From Lachnospiraceae bacterium (GTDB lineage Bacteria > Bacillota > Clostridia > Lachnospirales > Lachnospiraceae), in assembly GCA_028689715.1 (NCBI GenBank), contig JAQVCQ010000009.1:1-47652 (forward strand): DNA of 47,652 nucleotides, given 5' to 3'. Shown piece by piece: positions 28,492-36,193 of the stretch (position 1 is its first letter; each line of letters opens with the position of its first letter). A model generated the notes under the pieces. It searched no databases and had not been told where the DNA came from. It was given only the letters and a program-made list of their open reading frames with translations. A program made the translations under genes and the position numbers.

Positions 28492-29145
28492 ATGAGATTA
28501 AGAAATATACCAGGTTCAGAAGAAGTGTTAGCAAATTCAGATTATGTGATCAATGATCCAAAAAATTATAAAGATAAATGGAAGTCAGTTTTTAATAATA
28601 ATAATCCTGTTCGGATAGAGATTGGTATGGGAAAAGGGAAGTTCATTGTTAGTCTGGCAAAACAAAATCCGGAAATTAATTTTATTGGGATAGAAAAATA
28701 TTCCAGTGTACTCTTAAGAGCAGTACAAAAGCTGGAAGGTGATGAAGAATTAAAGAATCTCAGATTGATCTGTATTGATGCGAAAGAGTTAGAAGAAGTT
28801 TTCGGAAAGGAAGAAATTGATAAGATCTATCTAAATTTTTCTGATCCGTGGCCAAAAGACAGACATGCGAAAAGAAGACTGACGTCAAAAGAATTTTTGA
28901 AAAGGTATGAGGCTATTATCGTAAAGAATGGTATTATTGAGTTTAAAACGGATAACAGGATCCTATTCGATTTCTCGCTTGAAGAATATAAAGAATCGAG
29001 TTGGGAACTGGATGCAGTTAGTTTTGATCTGCACAAAGATTCTGTGTTAAATGTAAATAATGTCATGACTGAATATGAAACAAAATTTTCACAAAAAGGA
29101 AATCCTATTTTTAAAATGATTCTTAAATTAGGCAAGGAGATTTAA
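28492..29145 (+). CDS. trmB: tRNA (guanine-N(7)-)-methyltransferase TrmB
   Basis: TrmB makes m7G46 in tRNA with S-adenosylmethionine. The 217-residue protein begins MRLRNIPGSEEVL and has the SAM loop RIEIGMGKGKFI. It also has the acidic strand FIGIEKYSSVLLRA, and the hallmark LNFSDPWPKDRHAKRRL. GAGG lies before the ATG. The gene abuts the HAD phosphatase gene so that its TAA directly precedes that ATG. Confidence 0.96.
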   Translation: MRLRNIPGSEEVLANSDYVINDPKNYKDKWKSVFNNNNPVRIEIGMGKGKFIVSLAKQNPEINFIGIEKYSSVLLRAVQKLEGDEELKNLRLICIDAKELEEVFGKEEIDKIYLNFSDPWPKDRHAKRRLTSKEFLKRYEAIIVKNGIIEFKTDNRILFDFSLEEYKESSWELDAVSFDLHKDSVLNVNNVMTEYETKFSQKGNPIFKMILKLGKEI

Positions 29146-29952
29146 ATGGATACAAAAGTACTGGTACTTGATATTGATGGAACATTGACTAATTCAGAGA
29201 AGAAAATCAGTGATAAGACCAGACAGGCGATCATTGATGTAATGAATAGAGGGCATAAAGTGATACTTGCATCAGGCAGACCGACTCCTGGAATGATTGA
29301 ATATGCAAAGGAACTTGAATTAGAAAAATATGAGGGATATCTTTTATCATTTAATGGTGGAAAAATCATAAATTGTAAAACAGGAGAAATTTTATTCCAA
29401 AAAACGCTTCCTTCATCAGTAATTCCTCAGTTATATCACTTTGCAGAAAAAAATGATTGCGGGCTTGTTACTTATTTAGGTGATGATATTATTTCTGCAA
29501 GAAGAATGGATCCCTATCTTGAAATAGAATCAAAGATCAATGGAATGCCCATTAAGATAGTAGACAATTTTATTGAATATGCTGAATATGATATGAATAA
29601 ATGTCTTATGACTGCAAATCCAGAACTGGCAGAAAAATATGTGGAAGAATTAAATGAGAAATATCATACAATATTAAGTGTTTATCGGTCTGAACCATTT
29701 TTTATCGAAATAATGCCTAAAAATGTTGATAAAGCGACATCCCTTGATAGAATGCTAGACAGTATTGGTCTTACTGCTGAAGATGCGATCTGCTGTGGAG
29801 ATGGTTTCAATGACATGACGATGATCAAATTTGCAGGTGTTGGGGTTGCGATGGGTAATGCTCAACCTGCAGTAAAAGAGGCTGCAGATTTTATTACTAC
29901 TACAAATGATCAGGATGGAATTGTAAAAGTAATAAAAGAATTTATTTTATAA
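29146..29952 (+). CDS. Cof-type HAD-IIB sugar-phosphatase-like hydrolase
   Basis: This 268-residue cytosolic HAD phosphatase belongs to the Cof/YidA group, which act on sugar phosphates and other small phosphates. Motif I is LDIDGTLTNSEK with the nucleophile aspartate, motif II LASGRPTPGM, motif III the lysine in MPKNVDKATSLDRML, and motif IV CCGDGFNDMTMIKFAGVGVAMGN (in part). The C2-type cap lies about residues 85-190. The ribosome site AAGGAG lies inside the end of trmB, indicating coupling. The substrate cannot be read from sequence. Confidence 0.93.
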   Translation: MDTKVLVLDIDGTLTNSEKKISDKTRQAIIDVMNRGHKVILASGRPTPGMIEYAKELELEKYEGYLLSFNGGKIINCKTGEILFQKTLPSSVIPQLYHFAEKNDCGLVTYLGDDIISARRMDPYLEIESKINGMPIKIVDNFIEYAEYDMNKCLMTANPELAEKYVEELNEKYHTILSVYRSEPFFIEIMPKNVDKATSLDRMLDSIGLTAEDAICCGDGFNDMTMIKFAGVGVAMGNAQPAVKEAADFITTTNDQDGIVKVIKEFIL

Positions 29953-29982
29953 AAAAACTGCACCTTACGGTGCAGCTTTTTT
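29951..29982. terminator. Bidirectional intrinsic terminator
   Basis: CTGCACC (29958-29964) and GGTGCAG (29969-29975) enclose TTAC, with seven A before and six T after. It serves the HAD gene rightward and the YjfB-like gene leftward. The run overlaps both stop-codon regions. Confidence 0.92.
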
Positions 29983-30158
29983 CATAATGCGACATCAATA
30001 TTTCCACCAAGATAAGGTGTTACTGACTGTTCCATCATTTGTTTCAGACCCTCACTCATATCCTGAGTCAGATTCATGGATTGATCAAGTACAGCTGTAC
30101 CCACTTCCGTCTGAAGCTGAGTTTGAGCAAGGTTCATTGATAAAGAAATTATATCCAT
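29982..30158 (-). CDS. YjfB-type putative motility protein
   Basis: This 58-residue small protein, MDIISLSMNLAQTQLQTEVG (start), ends with an alternating polar and hydrophobic helix and GGNIDVAL. I recognise it as the YjfB family, called putative motility protein in Firmicutes. The ATG at 30158 is chosen because AAAGGTGG stands at correct spacing; the in-frame GTG at 30167 lies inside that site. A near-consensus sigma-D (FliA-type) promoter lies just upstream, supporting a link to flagellar gene expression. The molecular function is unknown to me. Confidence 0.85.
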   Translation of the reverse strand: MDIISLSMNLAQTQLQTEVGTAVLDQSMNLTQDMSEGLKQMMEQSVTPYLGGNIDVAL

Positions 30159-30192
30159 TCTATCCACCTTTCTCTAATGTTACTTAATGTAT

Positions 30193-30219
30193 ATATCGGA
30201 TTGAGCAAATGATAACTTA
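30193..30219 (-). promoter_or_regulatory. Sigma-D (sigma-28) type promoter for the YjfB-like gene
   Basis: On the minus strand TAAG (30219-30216), then exactly 15 bp, then TCCGATAT (30200-30193), compares with the sigma-D consensus TAAA-N15-GCCGATAT: 10 of 12 bases match. It lies 34 nt before the YjfB-like ATG. The -35 overlaps the stop codon of the upstream HAAS-domain gene. Confidence 0.75.
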
Positions 30220-31209
30220 AGACTTATCATACCTTAATGCTTTTATTATTGTTGTAACTGCATCTAACATGAGAGCAAAGACAATCACAATAAAGAAAAT
30301 GGATGGAATATTTTGGAACAGATACAGGATAAAATCAGCATCTTCCTCCATTTTAAAAAGAGCAGAAATAGTTGTTATAAATGTCTGATTCATCAGTGAA
30401 TGCGTATGTGTAAAAAGATATGCAGGCACTACAGAAAACAGATTTGTAACAATGGAAAGAACTGCAAGTTTTTTAGTATATCTGCCAATGTAAAGTTTGT
30501 AAACTTCTTTTATAAGTGAAAACAACGTAAATAACACAAACAGATACCACATTCTATGGATTGAAGAAATACTAAATATAGGAATCCAATTCTCGCCATC
30601 AGTAAATGTAAAAATTTGTGGAATCAATAAAAAAATAATGCAAAAGACAATAGAAAAAGAAATACTAAAAATAGTTCCGGATTTTGATATAACTTCTTCT
30701 TTTAATGGAACAGGGGGCAGTTCATCTAAATTATTATCGTTTATATCGATTTTTATTCCTTTTCTTTCAAAAAATGCAAAGAAAAAAGTGATAAAAGCAA
30801 ACACCATGATCATACTAAATAATGTGTTTCCGATCCATTCAAAAAAATGAAAGATACTGTTAAATTCCTCACTGCCGATGATTAAAAGAATAAAGCCGGA
30901 AAGTAGCATCCCAAAAGATGTTGCAGCAATAACAATTAAAAGTATTGTTTTATAAGTATGATAATATTCCGGACCGATCAGGTAATTAATTTTGTCAGGA
31001 AGATAATTATTGGCAAGTTCAGAAGGAGTACCAAGCTCTGTCAATACGACTCTGATGTCTTTTTCTGATGGTCTTATATCGCCACAACGGCTTTCAAGCA
31101 TATCACTGATCAGCGAAAATAATTCTTTAGAGACATCATCGCGCATACGCCTGGGTAGTTTTCTAGTTACTGCGTAAATATAACGTTCAATTAAATCATG
31201 TTCACTCAT
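30217..31209 (-). CDS. HAAS-domain (DUF1700-like) multi-pass membrane protein
   Basis: The 330-residue protein begins with a roughly 75-residue alpha-helical HAAS-type domain: HDLIERYIYAVTRKLPRRMR, then ELGTPSELANNYLPDK. About six to seven membrane segments follow (near residues 88-112, 125-150, 180-200, 212-228, 240-270, 295-320). A PadR repressor gene overlaps its start by 4 nt (ATGA), the usual PadR-HAAS pairing in Firmicutes. CGGAGGTG precedes the ATG at 31209. Such pairs are thought to sense envelope or membrane states; the ligand is unknown. Confidence 0.85.
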   Translation of the reverse strand: MSEHDLIERYIYAVTRKLPRRMRDDVSKELFSLISDMLESRCGDIRPSEKDIRVVLTELGTPSELANNYLPDKINYLIGPEYYHTYKTILLIVIAATSFGMLLSGFILLIIGSEEFNSIFHFFEWIGNTLFSMIMVFAFITFFFAFFERKGIKIDINDNNLDELPPVPLKEEVISKSGTIFSISFSIVFCIIFLLIPQIFTFTDGENWIPIFSISSIHRMWYLFVLFTLFSLIKEVYKLYIGRYTKKLAVLSIVTNLFSVVPAYLFTHTHSLMNQTFITTISALFKMEEDADFILYLFQNIPSIFFIVIVFALMLDAVTTIIKALRYDKS

Positions 31210-31553
31210 ATTGACACCTCCGGTTCAATTAATGAATTCATAATGCTGACTGTATCCAGCCAGTGTTTTTTTATTATGCTATAGATTTCTTCACCAAATT
31301 GTGTTTTCTGATAGTATTTTCGTGGCTTTGTACTCTCTTCAGTATCCCATTGACTTGCTAATATTCCTTGTGACTCCAGTCTTCTTAATAAAGGATAAAG
31401 TGTATTTGCTTCTACTGTAATTCCCTTTTCCGAAAGCAATGTTACAAGATTATAACCGTATACAGGAAGATCAAGCTGACTCAATACAGAAAGTATGATT
31501 GTTCCACGTCTTAATTCCAGAATCATGGACGAAATGATTTCATCTTTTTCCAA
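31206..31553 (-). CDS. PadR family transcriptional regulator
   Basis: The 115-residue winged-helix repressor has the N-terminal helix ELRRGTIILSVLSQLD, then YGYNLVTLLSEKGITVEANTLYPLLRRLESQGIL (in part), the PadR recognition signature, followed by the wing KPRKYYQKT and a short C-terminal dimer helix. The start is TTG at 31553 with AAGGAGG eight bases upstream. An inverted repeat lies right after its promoter -10, suggesting autoregulation. It overlaps the HAAS gene by 4 nt. Confidence 0.93.
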   Translation of the reverse strand: MEKDEIISSMILELRRGTIILSVLSQLDLPVYGYNLVTLLSEKGITVEANTLYPLLRRLESQGILASQWDTEESTKPRKYYQKTQFGEEIYSIIKKHWLDTVSIMNSLIEPEVSI

Positions 31554-31583
31554 AATAAGACCTCCTTCTCTTTATAACAATGA

Positions 31584-31630
31584 TGTGTTCTACACACTAT
31601 TATAATATTAAATATATTATAATTTGTCAA
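31584..31630 (-). promoter_or_regulatory. padR-HAAS promoter with adjacent operator
   Basis: On the minus strand TTGACA (31630-31625) and TATTAT (31607-31602) are 17 bp apart, a near-perfect sigma-A promoter. The dyad TGTGT-N3-ACACA (31584-31596) starts six bases downstream of the -10, over the likely transcription start. PadR proteins often bind ATGT/ACAT-type dyads, so this is the likely operator. Confidence 0.7.
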
Positions 31631-31726
31631 TTATTATTTTATTTAATCAATATAATAGATAAAGCTGTTACGGGATAAAGATTGTTTATGAAATTTCGTG
31701 TAATTTATCATAAAAGAAAGAAGCTA

Positions 31727-31735
31727 TGGTATAAT
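31727..31735 (+). promoter_or_regulatory. Extended -10 promoter for the nuclease-like/xpt/exoA operon
   Basis: TGGTATAAT is a perfect extended -10 (TGnTATAAT), 30 nt before the GTG start at 31765. No good -35 is seen. No purine-riboswitch-like leader lies between it and the gene. Confidence 0.6.
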
Positions 31736-31764
31736 AAATTATACTACGATGTTGGGAGAATCAA

Positions 31765-32532
31765 GTGAGTATTACAAGAGAAGATGAAGTATTGTTTCAG
31801 ACTGTATGCAAACAAATTATTAATGGTGAACAGAAAAAAAATGGAATCGGAACATTGGCAGAAAAAACAGTTCATGCTGTTTTAAAACATTACCTAGTGC
31901 CAAAAGAACAATGCCATGAAATAAAATGTAATGGTTATGTGGCTGATATCATGCTGGATGGCGAAATTATGGAAATCCAGACGGCGCAATTTAACTTGTT
32001 GAGAAAAAAACTGGATGTATTCCTCAATGAGTATGACGTTACAATTGTGTACCCGATTCCTGCCATAAAATGGCTGATCTGGATTCGTGAGGATACAGGA
32101 GAAGTTACAAAGAGAAGAAAATCCAACAAATATGGAAGTCCATGTATGGTTTTTCCTGAGCTTTATAAAATCAAGCAATATCTGGATCATCCAAATTTTC
32201 ATCTTAGACTTATATTAATGGAGATGGAAGAGTTCAGGTTACTGAATGGATGGAGTGAAGATAAGAAAAGAGGATCTACCAGATACGACAGAATTCCCAT
32301 ATCGTTGTTGGAAGATATCATGATCAATACAAAAGATGAGTATGATATCTTATTACCAGAAAATCTTCCAGATCCTTTTATTTCCAAGGAATTTGGAAAA
32401 GCATCAGGTCTTTCTCTGAAACAGGGTCAGACAGCACTTAACGTTTTATGCAGTCTTGGAACCATTCAAAAAGTTGGAAAAAGTGGTCGATGGATACAAT
32501 ATGCTAAAACTCAGAAAAGGAGAACAATATGA
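31765..32532 (+). CDS. Unrecognised protein, possible PD-(D/E)XK-like nuclease fold with C-terminal winged helix
   Basis: I do not recognise this 255-residue protein with certainty. Residues 25-100 have an order seen in PD-(D/E)XK nuclease-like folds: a helix with Glu33 (GTLAEKTVHAVLKHYL), Asp61 at the end of one strand (GYVADIML), and E70-I-Q72 on the next strand (EIMEIQTAQF), followed by a helix and the strand VTIVYPI. The usual ExK lysine is Gln. The middle is charged (TKRRKSNKYG). Residues about 200-245 look like a winged helix (FISKEFGKASGLSLKQGQTA). The GTG at 31765 has GGGAG upstream. The stop overlaps xpt by 4 nt, so it is translationally coupled to purine salvage and repair genes. 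Confidence 0.7.
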   Translation: MSITREDEVLFQTVCKQIINGEQKKNGIGTLAEKTVHAVLKHYLVPKEQCHEIKCNGYVADIMLDGEIMEIQTAQFNLLRKKLDVFLNEYDVTIVYPIPAIKWLIWIREDTGEVTKRRKSNKYGSPCMVFPELYKIKQYLDHPNFHLRLILMEMEEFRLLNGWSEDKKRGSTRYDRIPISLLEDIMINTKDEYDILLPENLPDPFISKEFGKASGLSLKQGQTALNVLCSLGTIQKVGKSGRWIQYAKTQKRRTI

Positions 32533-33110
32533 GAGAACTTGAAAAAATGGTTTTAAATGAGGGAAGAGTTTTGGATAATGGGGTATTAAAAGTGGATCAT
32601 TTTATTAATCATCAGGTTGATCCGGTCTTAATGGAGGAGATTGCAAAAGATTTTGCTTCTGTATTTATGAACAAAGGTATCACAAAAGTAGTAACGATTG
32701 AGAGTTCTGGAATCGCGCCTGCACTTATGACTGCGAGAGAGTTGAAAGTACCACTTGTTATATTAAAAAAACAGCCATCCAAAGTATTGTATCAGGATTT
32801 ATTTCAGACCGTTGTTTCTTCTTTTACAAAAGAGACTTCATATGAATTAACAATGGCTAAGAATTTATTAACAGAAGAAGATCATGTTTTGATCATTGAT
32901 GATTTTTTAGCATACGGAGAAGCAGTGGCAGGTGCTGTCAGACTGATTCATATGTCACATGCAACGGTTGCCGGAGCTGGAATTCTGATTGAAAAGACAT
33001 TTCAGGGTGGAAGAGACAAATTAAAAGAACTTGGTGTAATGGTCTATTCTCAGGTCTGCATTGAAAAAATGGAACAGGGAAAGATTATTTTGGCTGAAGA
33101 GAGGAATTAA
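32529..33110 (+). CDS. xpt: Xanthine phosphoribosyltransferase
   Basis: Xpt salvages xanthine to XMP using PRPP in the cytosol. The 193-residue protein has NEGRVLDNGVLKVDHFINHQ, VVTIESSGIAPALMTA, and the PRPP-binding VLIIDDFLAYGEAVAGAV, at usual Xpt length. The ATG overlaps the previous stop (ATGA), with AAAAGGAGAAC upstream. In many Firmicutes xpt follows a purine riboswitch; none is visible here, and expression seems to come from the upstream gene's promoter. Confidence 0.95.
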   Translation: MRELEKMVLNEGRVLDNGVLKVDHFINHQVDPVLMEEIAKDFASVFMNKGITKVVTIESSGIAPALMTARELKVPLVILKKQPSKVLYQDLFQTVVSSFTKETSYELTMAKNLLTEEDHVLIIDDFLAYGEAVAGAVRLIHMSHATVAGAGILIEKTFQGGRDKLKELGVMVYSQVCIEKMEQGKIILAEERN

Positions 33111-33113
33111 TAG

Positions 33114-33869
33114 ATGAAGAAATTGATTTCCTGGAATGTAAATGGGCTGAGAGCCTGTATGCAAAAAGGATTTATGGATTTTTTTACAAATATTGATGCA
33201 GATATATTCTGCATTCAGGAAACCAAAATGCAGAAAGGACAGCTGGAATTATCTTTGGATGGATATCATCAGTATTGGAATGATGCTGTGAAAAAGGGAT
33301 ATTCCGGAACAGCAGTTTTTACAAAAGAAGAACCTCAGTGTGTCAGTTATGGTATAGGATTGGAAGAACATGATCAGGAAGGAAGAGTCATAACGCTTGA
33401 GTTTCCGGATTATTTTCTTGTAAATGTATATACACCGAATTCTAAAAGAGAATTGGAAAGACTGGATTATCGTATGGTCTGGGAAGATTTGTTTAAAGAT
33501 TACCTAAAAGAACTGGAAGTAAAAAAACCTGTAGTTGTATGTGGTGATCTGAATGTTGCACATAAAGAGATCGATCTGAAAAATCCCAAATCAAATCGAA
33601 GAAATGCCGGATTTACGGATGAAGAAAGAAATAAATTTTCTATCCTTCTTGAAGCAGGATTTATAGATACATTTCGTCATTTTTACCCTGAACTGGAAGG
33701 TGCATATTCCTGGTGGTCTTATATGTTCCATGCCAGAGAAAAGAATGCAGGGTGGAGAATAGATTATTTTCTGACTTCAGAAAAATGCAAGGACAGACTG
33801 ATCAGTGCAAAGATCCATTCAGATATTTTTGGTTCTGATCATTGTCCGGTCGAGCTGATCATGGAATAA
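33114..33869 (+). CDS. exoA: Exodeoxyribonuclease III / AP endonuclease ExoA
   Basis: ExoA is a metal-dependent endonuclease that cuts DNA at abasic sites in base-excision repair. The 251-residue protein has the family landmarks [29 protein letters not shown] with the metal-binding Glu, [39 protein letters not shown] and the terminal GSDHCPVEL. All expected catalytic residues are present. It starts 3 nt after xpt stops, with its ribosome site within xpt. A strong terminator follows. Confidence 0.96.
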   Translation: MKKLISWNVNGLRACMQKGFMDFFTNIDADIFCIQETKMQKGQLELSLDGYHQYWNDAVKKGYSGTAVFTKEEPQCVSYGIGLEEHDQEGRVITLEFPDYFLVNVYTPNSKRELERLDYRMVWEDLFKDYLKELEVKKPVVVCGDLNVAHKEIDLKNPKSNRRNAGFTDEERNKFSILLEAGFIDTFRHFYPELEGAYSWWSYMFHAREKNAGWRIDYFLTSEKCKDRLISAKIHSDIFGSDHCPVELIME

Positions 33870-33870
33870 G

Positions 33871-33909
33871 AAACAGGATGCTGTGATATATGTCACAGCA
33901 TCCTGTTTT
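33871..33909. terminator. Intrinsic terminator after exoA
   Basis: A 16-bp perfect stem (AAACAGGATGCTGTGA and its complement, 33871-33886 with 33893-33908) encloses TATATG and ends in TTTT. It follows the exoA stop directly. The A-rich left arm could also give leftward termination for the convergent ABC-F gene. Confidence 0.9.
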
Positions 33910-33963
33910 GATTCATATTATTTTTAAATTGTAATTTTTATCATTACTAAATCATAAAATGGA

Positions 33964-35520
33964 TTACCAGACTTTTGTGGTCCATTTTGTACAATCCCAG
34001 ACATCAGTTGCAAGACCATCATAGAATTCAGGCTCATGGCAGACCATGAGAATACTTCCTTTATATGCTTTTAAAGCACGTTTTAATTCGGCTTTTGCAT
34101 CAACATCGAGGTGATTGGTAGGCTCGTCGAGAAGCAGGATATTTGTTTCCCTGTTTATTAATTTACACAACCTTACTTTTGCTTGTTCACCACCACTTAA
34201 TACACGAACAAGACTTTCAATATGTTTTGTTGTAAGACCGCATTTGGCGAGTGCCGAACGAACCTCATACTGCGTGTAGGATGGGAATTCTTTCCAGATT
34301 TCTTCCAGACAGGTCGTCTTAACATGTTTATCCATTTCCTGTTCAAAATATCCAATGCTCAGGTAGTCACCAAGCATTACTTTTCCGGAAAGAGGCTTGA
34401 TCATACCCAGAATACTCTTTAATAAAGTTGTTTTACCAATACCATTTGCACCGGTCAGAACAATTTTCTGTCCGCGCTCCATTTCAAGATTAAGTGGAGA
34501 AGACAATGGTTCATCATATCCGATCACAAGATCCTCTGTCTGAAAGATATAACGACCCGGTGTTCTTGCTTCTTTAAAATGAAATTCTGGTTTTGGTTTT
34601 TCAGATGCAAGTTCAATCATATCCATTTTATCCAGTTTTTTCTGTCTGGACATTGCCATGTTTCTTGTTGCCACACGAGCTTTATTTCGGGCCACAAAAT
34701 CCTTTAAATCTGCTATTTCTTTCTGCTGTTTGTTATAAGCAGCTTCAAGCTGAGATTTTTTCATAGCATAAACTTCCTGAAATTTATCATAATCTCCAAC
34801 ATAACGGTTGAGCTCCTGATTGTCCATATGATAGATCAGATTGATTACACTATTCAAAAAGACAATATCGTGAGATATTAGAATAAAAGCATTTTCGTAT
34901 TCATTCAGGTAACGTTTCAGCCATTCAATATGCTCTGTATCGAGGTAATTGGTAGGCTCATCCAATAGTAAGATATCAGGTTTTTCAAGTAATAATTTTC
35001 CAAGTAATACTTTTGTTCTCTGCCCACCGCTCAGGTCTGCAACATCTTTATCCAGACCTATGTCTGATAGTCCAAGTGCTCTTCCGATTTCTTCAACTTT
35101 AGAGTCGATCATATAAAAATCATGCATTGTCAGAAGATCCTGTATCGTTCCAAGTTCTTCCATCAGCTGATCCATTTCTTCTTCAGAGACATCTCCTAAC
35201 TGATCGCAGATCAGATTCATTCTTGTTTCCATTTCAAATAAAAAATCAAAAGCAGAAGAAAGCACACTTCTGATCGTCATTCCTTTTTCTAATGCTGTAT
35301 GCTGATCAAGATAGCCAACACGAACATTTTTCGACCACTCGATCTTTCCCTCATCTGGCATGAGCCTGTCGGTTATGATATTCATAAAGGTTGATTTTCC
35401 CTCTCCATTTGCGCCGATCAGCCCAATATGCTCCCCTTTTAATAGCCTGAAGGAAACATTGTGAAAAATCGCTCGATCACCAAAACCATGTGATAAATTT
35501 TCTACATTTAAAATACTCAT
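33964..35520 (-). CDS. ABC-F family ATPase (ribosome-associated type)
   Basis: The 518-residue protein has two ABC cassettes and no membrane domain, the ABC-F layout of translation factors and ribosome-protection proteins. Cassette 1 has GANGEGKST, LSGGQRTKVLLGKLLL and LLLDEPTNYLD. The interdomain linker (about 235-310) includes KDFVARNKARVATRNMAMSR. Cassette 2 has GANGIGKTT, LSGGEQAKVRLCKL and LLLDEPTNHLD. The ATG at 35520 is chosen over an in-frame site 12 codons earlier because CAGGAG fits. Its architecture resembles YkpA/YbiT. Whether it protects against antibiotics cannot be told from sequence. Confidence 0.92.
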   Translation of the reverse strand: MSILNVENLSHGFGDRAIFHNVSFRLLKGEHIGLIGANGEGKSTFMNIITDRLMPDEGKIEWSKNVRVGYLDQHTALEKGMTIRSVLSSAFDFLFEMETRMNLICDQLGDVSEEEMDQLMEELGTIQDLLTMHDFYMIDSKVEEIGRALGLSDIGLDKDVADLSGGQRTKVLLGKLLLEKPDILLLDEPTNYLDTEHIEWLKRYLNEYENAFILISHDIVFLNSVINLIYHMDNQELNRYVGDYDKFQEVYAMKKSQLEAAYNKQQKEIADLKDFVARNKARVATRNMAMSRQKKLDKMDMIELASEKPKPEFHFKEARTPGRYIFQTEDLVIGYDEPLSSPLNLEMERGQKIVLTGANGIGKTTLLKSILGMIKPLSGKVMLGDYLSIGYFEQEMDKHVKTTCLEEIWKEFPSYTQYEVRSALAKCGLTTKHIESLVRVLSGGEQAKVRLCKLINRETNILLLDEPTNHLDVDAKAELKRALKAYKGSILMVCHEPEFYDGLATDVWDCTKWTTKVW

Positions 35521-35565
35521 AATAACTCCTGAAAATAAAATTGTGAATTGCAGCATGCCTAGTAT

Positions 35566-35654
35566 AGCATATGCTTTTACAGGAAGTCATCCAGATTTAA
35601 GAAAAATTTAATTGATTTTTTAATACAGCTGGAATAAAATACATAGCATGCTAT
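35566..35654 (+). promoter_or_regulatory. marR-exporter promoter with palindromic operator candidates
   Basis: TTGATT (35612-35617) and TAAAAT (35635-35640) are 17 bp apart. The 12-bp perfect palindrome ATAGCATGCTAT (35643-35654) starts 2 nt after the -10, a repressing position. A related palindrome AGCATATGCT (35566-35575) and another GCATGC (35553-35558) lie on the ABC-F side, so one MarR protein might control both directions. Confidence 0.6.
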
Positions 35655-35680
35655 ATATCATTTCGTGAAAGGAGAAATAT

Positions 35681-36193
35681 ATGGATGAAACAAAGCCACT
35701 TGAGAAAGATCTAAATAAACTCAATAAAAGGAGAAAATGTGCGATTCTTTTAAAACATCTTCATCATGGAATGCATAAGAATTTTAATAAAGATCTTGAA
35801 AGTCTGAATCTTACTTCCGTTCAGGGAGAGGTATTATTTTATCTTTTCCATAATCAGGATAAAAAAATCTATCAGAAAACAATAGAGGAGTCGCTTAAAA
35901 TCTCAAATCCGACAGTGACAGGAATTCTTCAAAGGATGGAAGAAAAAGAACTGATCAGCAGAGTCGTAGACGAAAGCGATGCCAGATACAGAGTCATAGT
36001 ATTATGTTCTAGAGCAATTGAGATCCGTGATGAACTTGCAAAAAGGAGAGAACTTGCAGCACAAAAATTATTTCAGAACCTGAAAGAGGAAGAAATAGAA
36101 GAGTTGGAACGAGTTCTGACAATTATGATTCACAATTTAGGAATAGAAGAATTCTGCTGTGAAAAAGGAGAACGAAAATGGTCAAAAAATTAG
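35681..36193 (+). CDS. MarR family transcriptional regulator
   Basis: The 170-residue winged-helix repressor has LTSVQGEVLFYLFHNQDKKI, a recognition helix in KISNPTVTGILQRMEEKELI, and the wing VVDESDARYRVIVLC, then a long dimerisation helix. AAAGGAG precedes the ATG at 35681. Its 3' end overlaps the first exporter gene by 16 nt, so it is in the same transcript. It is the likely repressor of the exporter, with a palindrome at its own promoter. The inducer is unknown. Confidence 0.93.
   Translation: MDETKPLEKDLNKLNKRRKCAILLKHLHHGMHKNFNKDLESLNLTSVQGEVLFYLFHNQDKKIYQKTIEESLKISNPTVTGILQRMEEKELISRVVDESDARYRVIVLCSRAIEIRDELAKRRELAAQKLFQNLKEEEIEELERVLTIMIHNLGIEEFCCEKGERKWSKN

Noticed and set aside
31560..31764. 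Purine riboswitch upstream of the xpt operon
   Set aside because: No conserved three-way-junction core was seen, and the extended -10 promoter leaves only about 20 nt of leader.
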